Of a stretch of DNA of 64,000 nt, positions 11,080 through 22,522 are shown in pieces (positions within the stretch are counted from its first letter, which is position 1; each line of letters starts with the position of its first letter). Position numbers and translations under genes: made by a program. The notes under the pieces were generated by a model, which saw nothing but the letters and a program-made list of their open reading frames with translations, searched no databases and was not told where the DNA came from. The DNA comes from Lepidodermella squamata. Lineage: Eukaryota > Gastrotricha. Where the stretch lies: contig JBLDXI010000042.1 in the NCBI GenBank assembly GCA_047495785.1, positions 3,472,001 to 3,536,000 of the forward strand, given 5' to 3'.

Positions 11080-14000
11080 TCAACTAAATGAAACGCGTTT
11101 ATCTGGTCTTTCCGAAGAAGCGGAGCCAGACCGCCTTTTGCGAGATTCCTGCCGCTCAATCGGCTCTGATTTGCAGCAAGTCGATGTCTCTTCAGCTTCT
11201 TCATTACAACTGCACGGAACCGGGGTTTGAATATTCTGATCAGGTATCACAAACTTCCTCATTTCAGTAAAAAGAGTCTCAATTAGTTTCCGGGCAATCA
11301 CGCCATCGCTTTTCGATTCAACAAAGTTTTGAATGCCGCCAAAAATTCCATTTCTCGCCTCCCCATTTTCAAGCTCCCGGAATTTCAACTTCATAAGTCT
11401 TACAGCTCTTGTTTCTTCGCAAAGAGGATTCCAGTCGTTCTAAACAAAGGAAATAAACATCGATTCGTTAAAAAACAATAGAACGCAAACAAACATCTTT
11501 CAAAGCCAAGATTTCTGAAGCCGCATTTTTTATATTTTCTGACAAATTTGCACACTGAGACATTCGCTCGATCTTCTCCATCAAATCTCGAAAGCAACCA
11601 TCCATGCCATGGCAAGTAATTTCCGCGCAAATTGCAGAACCACATTGTTCAAAGCAGCCGTAGATAAGCTTCAACGTTTCGTGATTATCCAGGTCTACCA
11701 TGGAATGTAACAGGGATACGAGGTAGGCGACCGGAACAAGTTTAGCACGGAAAAGCCAGGAGATTAGACGAAGGCTGAATTGCATCTTGTTTTCATGCAG
11801 TTTTCTCGCCTTTTCAACATGTTGCCAGGTCTGGGAAAAATTGCCAGAATTTCGAAAATGAGAAGGCGAGAACCATTTCAAGATCAGCTCTTGAACCTCA
11901 CTGAGGACTGATTTGCCACAATTACTCGTAGTTTTACCAATTCCCTTCAGGAGCTCAACAGCTTTCGGAATAACCTGAGCTTCATTAAGGTTTTCGAATA
12001 CTTCGTCAAGAAGCTGCGAGATCTGGACGGTGAAGTTTTCCGGTGGCAACAGGCGTATTTTTTGGTTCCAAAAATCGATTGCGACGTTAATATCGCCCTT
12101 CAAATTCAATGCAGTTGAGCCGAGATTGGAAGATAGCAACCCACGTTGATACCAAGTACCGTCCTATATGACATAATTTAAAGCTATCGATTGCCAAATT
12201 TGCCAAAAATCAAATTCATACCCTTGATATTTTATCCAGTATTGCTTCAATTTCGGGCTTCCTCTCGGAATTTTGTTTCGAAGTCGCAGATTTCACGAAT
12301 AGGCAAACTTCTTCAAAAAAGGATGCGTCATGCCTACTGAAAATCCATCGCTTCGATTCGTACAGCAAATCGATTTCTTCGACCAGCCGAGCGATACAGT
12401 AAACGGTTGATGGGCTATTATCGATTTTAATCAATCTCGCCAAGTGTTCCCGATAGACTTTGAATTGAAAGACGTTGAGACGCGCTAGTTCGGAGTGGAA
12501 CCACAGCTCATTTGTCAATAAATCGACATCATTCATAGAATTTGAAAAACGAATAACCCGGGACCAGGACCAGTCTGCAGCAGCCGAATCAACTTTGAAA
12601 CCGAATGAAACGTTGGTTAAGGCAGTCAAGAGATTCGAGAGCTGTTGCGTGATTTTTATATCGGGCGAAAATTCCAGCACTGCATTCAAAATTTCGACGA
12701 TAGCATCTTCAAAATCCGGTTTGATGTTGAATTTTGACAGCCTTTCGATGACAGCTTTTGAGATCTTGTCATGAGATTGCACGTCAACTTTAATCGCTCG
12801 TATCAACTCTTTCAACGATTTAAGTCGTTCAGCATTACGATGAGCCCGAATGCAAGGTTCTTCGTCACTGCTGATAACTAAGCACTCAGATTCTTTGGTT
12901 TTGCGAAAGTCGTTCGGTATAGGAAGTTTGTTCTCTGGCTCTAGAAGCACATCGGAGGGCAGTAACTTGAGGCGGATGAGAGCATTGTGAAACCAGGGTT
13001 CTCGTCTCGAATTCGAGTCCCAAAGCTTCACGGCTTTGCAAAAGCAAGCGGCCAAACTGGGACTAACCAGAGCAATTTCCTAAAAAAAATTAGCATAAAA
13101 GAAAAATAAAAAATGAATTCCCAAACCAAAACCTCAGAATCTTAAGAACTAAATTAGATAAAAATACCTGTTTAACATGTTCCAAAAATGTAGACAAGTG
13201 ATCCGGAATGGCAGTCTGATTCTTGCACGACTCATGAACTGACGAAATCAATGTCGAAACAGCTTTATCGAACGCTTGCGAATACCAGATTTTGCACAAA
13301 ATTCGCTTGACAACCGTAACCGCTTCGCAATTGGACGCGTCAGATTTCGCGATGACACCCGATATTAACCTCGAAATCTCGGCTACCGGATCTTTTTCAA
13401 TTTTCGCGTCAATACAACAGCAATTCACCGAAGTTTTTGAAACATTGGTTTTAGGCTTTTTCGGCACAGGAGCAGGGTTTTGCTTCTTTTCCTCAGCAGA
13501 CAAGAGTCGCGAAAATTTCTGAAAAAAGTTCTGATTATCAAAGTTATAGATCATATAATAAATGTCTACCTCGTGAATACTTGAGGCGGATTGCAAATTT
13601 TCTAGCGCTTCGATATTATTCAAAGGCAAGCTTTTGTAATGATCTACCAAGAACTTGGACCGAGTTTTGATGCATTTGAGAGTTTGCTTGTCAAATATCC
13701 AAGATTCTGAATCGACCAAATCGGAGTAGCCTTTCATAATAAGGTGGCTTCCATCGATTGTGAAGCTACTCGAAGGTAGGGACCCGAAAAAGTTGATCAG
13801 ATGCACAAAATCCAATATGCCAAGCTTGCAAATCGCTATATTCAACCTAATTTCAAACCCCTATAGTCAATCAAGGATGAGCTCAGACTTGTTGATATAC
13901 CTTGCAATATCGTCAAGCTTGGACTTCGTCTCATTTGGGGCGTAGTTCTTCCCCAGCCAATTTCTCAGGCAACTACGAAACTTGGTAGGAGAATTCTTGA

Positions 14001-17000
14001 TGAAAAACCAAATTGATAAAAAAACACTGAATTTAACAACAATTTTTGCCTACTTCAAGAAGCTTCGACAGCAGAAGTTGATAGGTCGTAGAAGAATGCA
14101 GAAATTGCAAAACTATGTCCAAAATCGCCCCGATCAGTTGTTTGTATTGACTACCATTTTTCAAAAGATTGATAACCGGTAGAAGCTTATTAAAATGCCC
14201 TTCGAATCTGTCCTCGGAATCCACAAGTAGTTGACTGACAATTAGCGGGGCATTCATTAGATCAACTTGGCAAGATTCAACTTGAATTTTTACAATTACA
14301 AGTAAAAAGAAATATATGATGAGCTCTAAATCAAACAAAGAATTGATACCATGATTTTGAGAAAGACGAGTTGCCAAATACTGTTCAATTTCTTCCATTA
14401 TTTTGTCGCTGTCACCATTAGCTCTTAATTTCTTCACCGCAGCATTCAACCATTTGGCGTTCGCCAGCCACCTGTTTGAAAACTTCTCTTTCTTCGATTT
14501 GCTGGATACAATGCGGGCTTCGTCGGCATAGCGAAGAAGCTCAAACAAATATTTAAAGACAGCCACCTTTTTGGATTGTTTGGCATATGAGTCGAAAATG
14601 TCACCAAAAACCCCGTGTTGGAGCACCTTTCGAGCTACAAGCATATTAAGAAAACTGAATCTCAATAAATTTTCGAATGAATGGAAAAGAGTGAATTTAC
14701 TCCAAGCGTTGACGGAAGTCGGCAGAGGAAAAGGCACTATCCCGAGGCATTTTCGCAGCAACTTTTGTAATTGATTGCTTGAATGAGTAGACTTGATTTT
14801 TCGTATTACCAGGTGTCGAGATGATAGGTTGAGCCTAAAATTAGCAATAAATTCAGGTTATTGAGAAAATTGCCAAAATGAGGAAGACAAATTTCAAAAA
14901 TAATCAAATCATGCAGATATCCAAAGTAATTTGTAACCATGATTATTCAGGTGGAATTTAGGTGGTTTTCGACGGGTTCAGTTCCTGACAGGTCGCAACA
15001 CCTGGCTGCTGGTTTGCAGTTTTGGCGGGGTCGCGGTCAAGTTCTTGTCCATGGTGCTGGCCATCCGAAGAATTTCATTATCTGTCCTTTTGTCCACGAC
15101 GATCAGCTCACGTGCGAAGAAGGCATCCAAGTCGATAGTGTTACAATCAAGCTAAGACATGATATGGCTGTCATGGATAGCCCAGCTCGAGCTATGGTCC
15201 TAGACCAGAAGGGTCACGGCGGCTATTTTTGCTGCCCGTTCTGCCTCATTGAAGGGATTGGACATGGCGGAAAAACCGTTTATCCCAACGGAACCTATGA
15301 GCGAGACATGGCGTGAAGTGGCCAGACTTGCTCAGCAAACTGGTATTGCTCAAGACGGCCTGAAAGACTGGACGAGCGCGCTGGACATCCCCGGATTTGA
15401 CCCGACCAGCCAATGCCCTGTTGAACCTATGCGCAACCTGTACTCGGTGTCGTGCGTTATTTGCTTCTCAACATCTGGTGGAACCCGAGACGCGCCCATC
15501 TGCGTCCGTTGGATGGAAGACCGCCTTAGTGCGAATCCAACGCTATTATACATACATACATACATACATACAGTTCACCGAAATACGTTCAAAATTTGCA
15601 AGTGATCGAGCGTTCTGATTCATTCGCCCTGGAACATTCTTTTTTCCCGAAGTGTTCAAGGTTTTAGTGAATTATTGTTATTTTTAATTTATTGATCTGA
15701 CTGTAATAAAAATTATTATACATTGAATTTGTTCGACGTCGTTTCGATATCTTCAAGTTGGATCGGACGGGCGATTTACATGCAATATCGGCAACTGGAA
15801 CGCGCAACATTTCCAAACATTCCTGCTTGGACGGTGGTCCTATTGCTATTCTACACTTGCTAAAAGACAGCCGAAAACCTGAGGCTGATCACTTCGCCGA
15901 GCTCAGCGAGATCTATCTCAAATAGAAGCCTATTTTTGGCCTATTTTCGGCGGGTCAAGGACGACGATACAGAGTCAACAAACGCTCTGCGAACTCCTGT
16001 CTATCCTTCAACTATATCGTCAGAAATCCACGCAATTGCCTGTGAGAAGTTTGAGCCGCGCAAGGCTAGAGCGATCTACGGCACCAAGCTGGTCGACTAT
16101 TTCATAATCACCTTCGTCATGGGGCGAGAGACCGACTCGACGACGTTGAGGTCGGAGTTACGAGCGTATATTATGTGAACTCGAGAGAGGCGCAGAAACT
16201 CTCATGATCGACTACGCTGATTTCAATCTTCAACATTCGTTGGAGGCACAACGCTCAATCTTCCATGTTACGAAGATCGTCGCGATGCAACGGGCTTTAA
16301 ATTTGACAGATTGCCGAAAGTGATGACCCTAAATCCGCAGAGGCAAGGGGCCTTGGAACTTTATTTCGTCGTTTCTCCAGCCTCGTCGCACTATCGACCC
16401 TGAATTCGATCGTGGGCCCCCTCGCCGGCGTAGCTGTTTATCTCCAGAAAAAGGTGCTCGACCCCGGAGATGTCTTGATGGGAGCTGAACTCGCCATTGC
16501 TGAGATTAAACAAGTCACAATCGAGGCGATGGTCGAAAAGGCGAACTATTACGCGGATTTGTTAGAGCAAAACGGCTTCAAGGTTATCGAGCGTGAGAAT
16601 ATCGATTCTCTGGCAGTCGAAGTCGAGTCCTATCGCGATTTTATCATCGAGAACCTAACCGAAAGGATAGCCGCTCACGCCCTTGAAACACTTCCTTGGG
16701 AAGTTTATGAAGAAGCAAGATCCGGACTTCAAATTAGTAAGTGAATTGAGTTTTTGAATATTGGAAGAAATTAGAAATTGATTATTTTTATAGGGTTGCG
16801 AGGCCGCTGGCTTGCCTTTGTCCGAAGCTTCGAAGATGGAACGAGAATGGGCCAGTTTCAAAACCATTCCTGAGCCTGTGGATTTGAAAAAGTTGGCTAG
16901 CAATCCAATTTTCAAGCATTTAACCCCACATCTGCGCCGGCTTTCTATCCGTTTCGATTCTGTTGTTGATTACTGACTAATTTATGAAAAAATTCGATCG

Positions 17001-18104
17001 CTGAAGCGAACATGAAAGAAAATAAACGAAAAATTGAGTTTGTTTGAAATTAAGGCGGATTGAGGTGTGAAATAGAAAACGCCAGCGAGCGCAGCGAGCG
17101 AACGGGCAAATTTTTGAGTAGCAAAATACCCCTGAAATGTAGCTACCCATCCACTGAGCCAGAAGGCTGGATAAACCCCTGATTTTGGTAATATTTCTGG
17201 GCCTTCCTCCGGTCGTTAAGCTTTACCATTAAGAGCCTTTCCAATCAGTCAGATATTTTTGATATATTCATTGTTTTTATCTTTATTGTTGTTGATTTTA
17301 CAAAAAATTTGCTCGCTTCGCTCGATATCATCAGCTATCAATTTATTTCCTCTTTCACTACTCCTACTCGATTTTCCTCCCTTATCCCTCATGATGGAAT
17401 CCTCTCCCCTCAATTTCTCCAAAAAATTAAACGGGAAAGCAAGGTGAATCAGGAACATTCTGTGAAAATTTCTCGCTTCGCTCGGGGTAAGGTGACAATA
17501 TTGCGAAATTTTGCTATATTTTGTTGATAAAAGGAAAAAATTTTCAACGTGACGAAATTTCGGAATTTCATATGACGATCATATGGCCTGTGTCCGCCTG
17601 GGCTGCTGTAGCTTCGCCACCGAAGGCAAACCCGAAAGGTATGTCCTGTTACACCGTCAGGCCCGGTTCTGGTTTGACGACACGCCATTCGTCACTGAAT
17701 CACTGGTGAAGGAGGCTATAATCTTGACTGCCGAAATTGTCCTCAAATACTAATAATCTAACACGACGGCTCATTATCATTGCAATTTTAATGAATTGCT
17801 TGACGAGGAAAATCATAATTACTGTAACTAAATTACCTTTTCAAGTTTGCAAAGCAAATTGCATATCACGTCTTGCATCTTCCAACTAGAATATCCCTTG
17901 AAGAAGCAAGAATTAAGTCAGAACTGGGAAAATTTGAATATTTACCTCGGATAAAATCATTTTAACATTGTTATCGAATTCTGCTATCGTCCCACATTTC
18001 TCTAAGGCAGACTTGAGAGTCGCAGCAAATGCTTCTATTTGAGACTCCGACGAATCCGGCTTAATCGACTTGACGAGAGCACTTTTTGTTGAAGTGCTGC
18101 CCAT
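11080..18104 (-). CDS. M3: tandem MIF4G-like repeat protein, 1159 aa
   Basis: Eleven exons: 17946-18104, 17837-17896, 14701-14834, 14350-14654, 14054-14280, 13901-13980, 13570-13846, 13168-13518, 12222-13079, 11495-12163 and 11080-11439. Total 3480 nt, 1160 codons, no internal stop. Intron 2 (14835-17836) holds a CACTA/Tnp2-like relic on the opposite strand. Residues about 838-1045 are the best MIF4G match in the window: LRLLP-type helix, ELILKWF, FSLRLISWLFRAKLVP, then MDGCFRDLMEKIE and a final LKDNDWNP. An intron present at this point in M2 is absent here. A CLVISSDEE motif lies at about 597-603. The tail carries CCKSEPIE and clustered Arg/Lys. The ATG is 10 nt after a TTTTTTAG acceptor and 106 nt from the M4 stop. 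Function unknown. Confidence 0.87.
14939..15460 (+). pseudogene. CACTA/Tnp2-like transposase fragment, frameshifted
   Basis: The first ORF (14939-15316) contains DSPARAMVLDQKGHGGYFCC followed by PFC and a Gly-rich stretch ending in VYPNGTYERD. This matches the D-x-P-A-R ... G-x-x-C-x-x-C ... Y-P block of Tnp2-type (EnSpm/CACTA) transposases. The reading then shifts to the 15249-15605 frame, which continues to CPVEPMRNLYSVSCV, like the conserved E-x-M-H-N-L-x-L-G segment. It sits in M3 intron 2, antisense to M3. It is broken by at least one frameshift and truncated. Confidence 0.65.
15548..15571 (+). repeat. TACA microsatellite
   Basis: Six tandem copies of the tetranucleotide TACA lie within the Tnp2-like relic in M3 intron 2. 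Confidence 0.9.
15936..16744 (+). pseudogene. Transposon-like ORF pieces downstream of the Tnp2-like relic
   Basis: Two open frames, 15936-16178 and 16412-16744, follow the Tnp2-like fragment on the same strand. The second contains LAGVAVYLQKKVLDPGDVLM, reminiscent of the central part of hAT/ZMYM-type transposases (a 'yLQ' motif followed by helices), but the match is weak. Both lie in M3 intron 2. They could be the 3' portion of the CACTA-like element or a separate insertion. Confidence 0.3.
17000..17800. other. Non-coding remainder of M3 intron 2
   Basis: No convincing coding region is seen. A short CG-rich motif recurs three times: GCGAGCGCAGCGAGCG at 17085-17100, GCTCGCTTCGCTCG at 17311-17324, and CTCGCTTCGCTCGG at 17472-17485, against an otherwise AT-rich background. 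Confidence 0.5.
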
Positions 18105-18210
18105 GAAAAAAAATCTAAAAAAAATCGGCAAAATTGACAAGGTATTTTTTAAAACTCAATAATCTGGATTCAAATTGCTATTCCAAAAGATTCCAATTGC
18201 AATAATTGCC

Positions 18211-21200
18211 CTATCGAAAGAGAGCTCGTTTAGCGAGTTTGTCATGAGCAATAAATTCAAAATGTCTTTTGCGAGTTTCTTGCGTTTCAACCGGTTCACA
18301 TTTGCAACAAATTTCATCAGTTTGACCAGCAGTTTCTTGAGCAGACTTCGGCACCGGAGTCTCGGTTATTTCGGGTAGATTCGAACCTCCAATACGACGT
18401 AGTAGCGTATCAAATAACTTATGAACAGTTTTGTCGTCACTTTTCGATTTCAAATACCCTCGAATATCGTCATAAATCCTTCCCTTTGAGCCGATAGGCG
18501 CATTCTCGAGCTCGGAAAGTTTCGATTCCACAAAATCAACAGCTCTCGTTTCACCAGAAATTGCAATCCAGTTATTCTAAGAAATAAAATTCAAGAAATT
18601 TCGAATTATGATGGAAAAATAAAAAACCTTATTCAAAATCGCAATATCATTTAAAATCGCTCGTATAGCAGGCGCATCAAAAGATTTAGCTACATTTTCG
18701 ATTTTTCCAACCAACTCCTTGAATCGGTCCGCGATTTTCAGAGTCACCGCATCAGCATAAATCTCCGCCCCAACGTCGCGAATGATAGCCAACATTTCTC
18801 TGAGATTCATCTCGTTTTTCAGTTCCAAGATTTCGTTCATAAGAGATATCAAGTAAGCCACAGGCACAAGTTTAGCCTGAAAAAGTTTCAAAACCAGGCG
18901 TAAACTCATTCTCATCTTATTCGCATGCAGCTTTCTCTCTCTTTCAAGCTTTTCCCGTGACTGTTAGAAAATATATTTTTCAAATATGCGAGAACAATGA
19001 TGGATAAATTTACCAAAGCATCAACGGCTTCCAATTCCGCCATTTCAAGCATGGCGAGGTTATTTTGGTGATGGAAAGGTGAGAACCACTTCAAAACTTG
19101 CTCTTGGACTTCAATCAGCGCCGATTTTCCGCAGTTATTAGTCACATTTCCGACACGGCTGATAAGCGCCACAGCTTCAGAAACAAAATTATCATTACCA
19201 GGGCGATCAAAAATTTCGTCGAGAAATTGAGAAACGTTCGCCGTGAATATTTCAGACGATAAAAATTGCAGCTTTGATTGCCATGAATCGATAGCAAACT
19301 GAATACCGCTTCGCGAAGAAGTAATCGAATCCCGATCAATAGCTCCGGTAGAAGCAAGGGTGGGACTTCGATACCAAGTCTTTTTCTGAAAATTGACAGC
19401 AAAGTTGGAAAATATTCTAAAAAAAATAAAATTACCTCCGAAAATCCGGAAATAATATTTTTGATTTCCAAGGATTTCTCAAGTGGTTCCTCGGATATTG
19501 CAGCTGTTACGAATAGGCACGCATGCTGGAAAAAGACAGCATCATCTTTGCCGAAAATCCATTTCTTCGACTCGTACAAATGGTCGATTTCTTCGACCAA
19601 CCTCGCCATGCAGTAATAATTGGCTGGGTTACTTTTTGCCATAAGCTTCGTAATGTGTTCTCGATAAATTAGAAATTTGAAAACGTCGAGACGAGCGAGT
19701 TCAGAATGAAACCAGAGCTCATTCGCGAGAGAGTCGACGCTTTTGACCGTACGGGTGAACCGTAAAACCCGACGCCATGACCACTCTTTGGCTGCAGCAT
19801 CAAATCTGCAATCATTCGAAGCAATTTTCGCAAGAGATTTTAACAAGCTCGAAAATTGAGTAGCCAATTTCATGCCACGCGATAATTGGAGGACCGAATC
19901 CAAGATTTCGAAAACAGCGTTTCCAAATTCAATTTTTCGCGTCAGTTTCAGCAATTTATCCGCAATAATTTTTGAGATCGTTTCGGTTGAATAGAGACCC
20001 GTTTTCAGCATTTCAATCAGCTCTTTGGTCGATTTCCCGTCATCAGGAACCAATAATGCCTCAGGGGCATCATTTTCAACAGGCCTTCCCACTATGTTTT
20101 CAGCACGATTATCGTTTATTTGTTGAGGAATTTCTCCAATATTTGGCTTTTCATCTTCCTCTTCGTCACTGCTGATGATCATAACGACCTCTTCTTTAGC
20201 TTCTACAGAAGGTTCAACAAGGTTCATCGGTTCAGGTTCGAATTCCGGCTCTAAATTAGCGCTAGATGGCAGGACTTGAAGCCGAACAAGGGCATTGTGA
20301 AACCAAGCTTCTCGCCGAGTTCTGCTATCCCAATGATTCACGGCAAATCGGAAACGAGCTGCCAAACCAGGGTTAGTCACTTTCAAATCCTGAATTTACA
20401 AAACGTTGGCGCAATAATTCAAAATAATTATTGGAAACTCTTACTTGGTTCACGGTTTCAAGAATTCGACCCAAATGATCGGGAATGCTGGTTTCATTTG
20501 CGCAGGCATTGTAAACAATCCACATCACCGTTGAAACAGCTTGGCTAAAAACGCGATCTTGCGGATGAGATCTCAAAGCTTCCTTAAAACTGGCTATCGT
20601 GGCTATATCGGCAGTTCGACTTCCGTTCGCTACTGCTCTCATAAGTTGCTCAAGATGTGTAGTTTGCGAACTGTCCCTCTCGATAGACGCGTTAGCGCGG
20701 GTATTCCGACTGTGCGGCGGATCAATGTCAGCCTGAGATTGTTGGCCCTGCGAAAACCAGCCACCCGTCTAATAAATGTATTCAAATATTGAAACATTTA
20801 AGGAATTAAAAATCTAGCCAACTTCATCCACAAATCTGCAAAAATTTCGGACTTCAGTGTCTCCAATTTCACATTTTCTCTTCAGGAAGAAAAACTTGTA
20901 TTTGATGACATTCGACGTATCCACATCAAACTGCCACGATTCTGATTGCATTAACTCGCGATAGCTTTTCAAAACCAGGTATAGAGACTGGATTTTAAAA
21001 TGAGACAGCGGTTGTGAAGCGACGGAATTCAACACGTATTTGAAGTCCAAAATGCCCATCTTGCACAAAATAATATTGAACCTGAAAGTAAAAGTGAATT
21101 CAAGTTTAAAAACGATCTCATGTGAGCGCAAATAACCAAACGATTTCGCCACATCTTGAAACAGTTTCACACGGTGAGAAACAGCCAGCAATCCAACTTT

Positions 21201-22399
21201 TGACCATTTTGGGGAACTTTCTTGCACACTGAAAACATAAAAACATAAAATTACCCGAATCGAAGAATCAAAATAACATACCCGATCCAGTTGAGCTAAT
21301 AGTAATTCGAAGGTTTGAGACAATGGCTGCTTCTGCGAAATTTTGTCTAATATAAAGTTGACCCGATTTTGCAACAGTAATTTTTCCCCAGGATTTTGGT
21401 TGAAAATAGGACGTAAACGCTCGAAATTTTGGTGAAAATCATCCATAGATCCGGTCTCAATACGCGTCAAAATCTCAGCCAAATTGCCATCTTGAAAGCT
21501 AGGCAAATTGACGTGGTCTGCTACATTTGATGGACCGTTCAAATTGGCAATTTTCTTTCGCAATTTTCTTCTCAAAGTATCGCTCGGAACACTGCCACGA
21601 TTTCGCAAATATTGCTCAATTTCGTCGAATTCAGCATTGTCGGCTCCAATTTTGAGCTCACGAACGATTCCTGCCAAAGTTGTTGCTAAGTGTTCGCGAT
21701 ATCTGAGAGTGGCTCTGTCACGCTTTCGGCAATGCCAAAAAGACTGGTCGACATTGCGCAGAATTTCGTATAAGTAAGGAACGCCACTCCGCTGGTCTTT
21801 CCGCCTCGCAATTTTATCGAAAATGTTGCGGAAAATCAAAGTAGACAGCAGGCCCCGAATAACGAGCAAATTTAAAAATCTGAAAATGAGACACATAATT
21901 ATGAAATTATTCATAGGGGTACCATACTTCAAACGACGGCCGAACTCGTGTGAGAAAGGCGCGTGCTGATCAGGAATCCTAGCAGCAACTAAGGCTAGGG
22001 CCGTTTTCAAGCTGTAAGAACCTTTGCGCCTCCTAATCCCTCCAGCCATCTCGAGCTGAGCTTTGAACTGATTCAGAAATCGGGTAGTTTTCGAACCTTC
22101 AGCAATTAATCAAAATTACCTTTTTGATACGACCGAAGAAACCAGCTATAACTTCTTGCGTATCGATACATCCACACGTGTAGCCCTAAAAGTGAGCCAA
22201 AATCTAAATAAATCACAGAAATAGAGTAATAAATTACCTTGGACAACATTGTGAAGACATTGCAATTGAATTCAGGCCGGGTTTTGCAGCTTTTAAGAAC
22301 AGATTTGATAGTTCCCACAGCGTTATTGATTTGCCTTGTCGACCAATCGGCGGTAACTGATTCCAATAGGTTATTTAATCTCGGTGATGATAACTCCAT
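18211..22399 (-). CDS. M4: tandem MIF4G-like repeat protein, 1221 aa
   Basis: Eleven exons: 22238-22399, 22120-22185, 21928-22067, 21282-21879, 21137-21228, 20823-21081, 20445-20768, 19436-20389, 19014-19385, 18628-18960 and 18211-18576. Total 3666 nt, 1222 codons, no internal stop. All introns are short. Module 1 includes RFLNLLVIRGLLSTLIF, a second-half MIF4G helix pair. A central module has NHWDSRTRREAWFHNAL and later LVEEIDHLYESKKWIF. The C-terminal MIF4G spans about 890-1105 and ends in NKNNWIAIS. EVVMIISSDEEE at about 619-626 resembles an acidic SUMO-interacting motif. The tail has CCKCEPVE and a basic end. The ATG is 9 nt after a TTTTTAG acceptor, 123 nt from the M5 stop. It is the longest first-family member and has every module; biochemical role unknown. 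Confidence 0.88.
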
Positions 22400-22522
22400 A
22401 AATAAAATCTAAAAATGTATAATTTTTAATTACGAGACTAATTTTAGTTTTTCATTGCCAAAATTAAAAAAAATAGGCACCTCCTTCAGCTGACTAGTCG
22501 TATATGTCACAACAATATTTTC

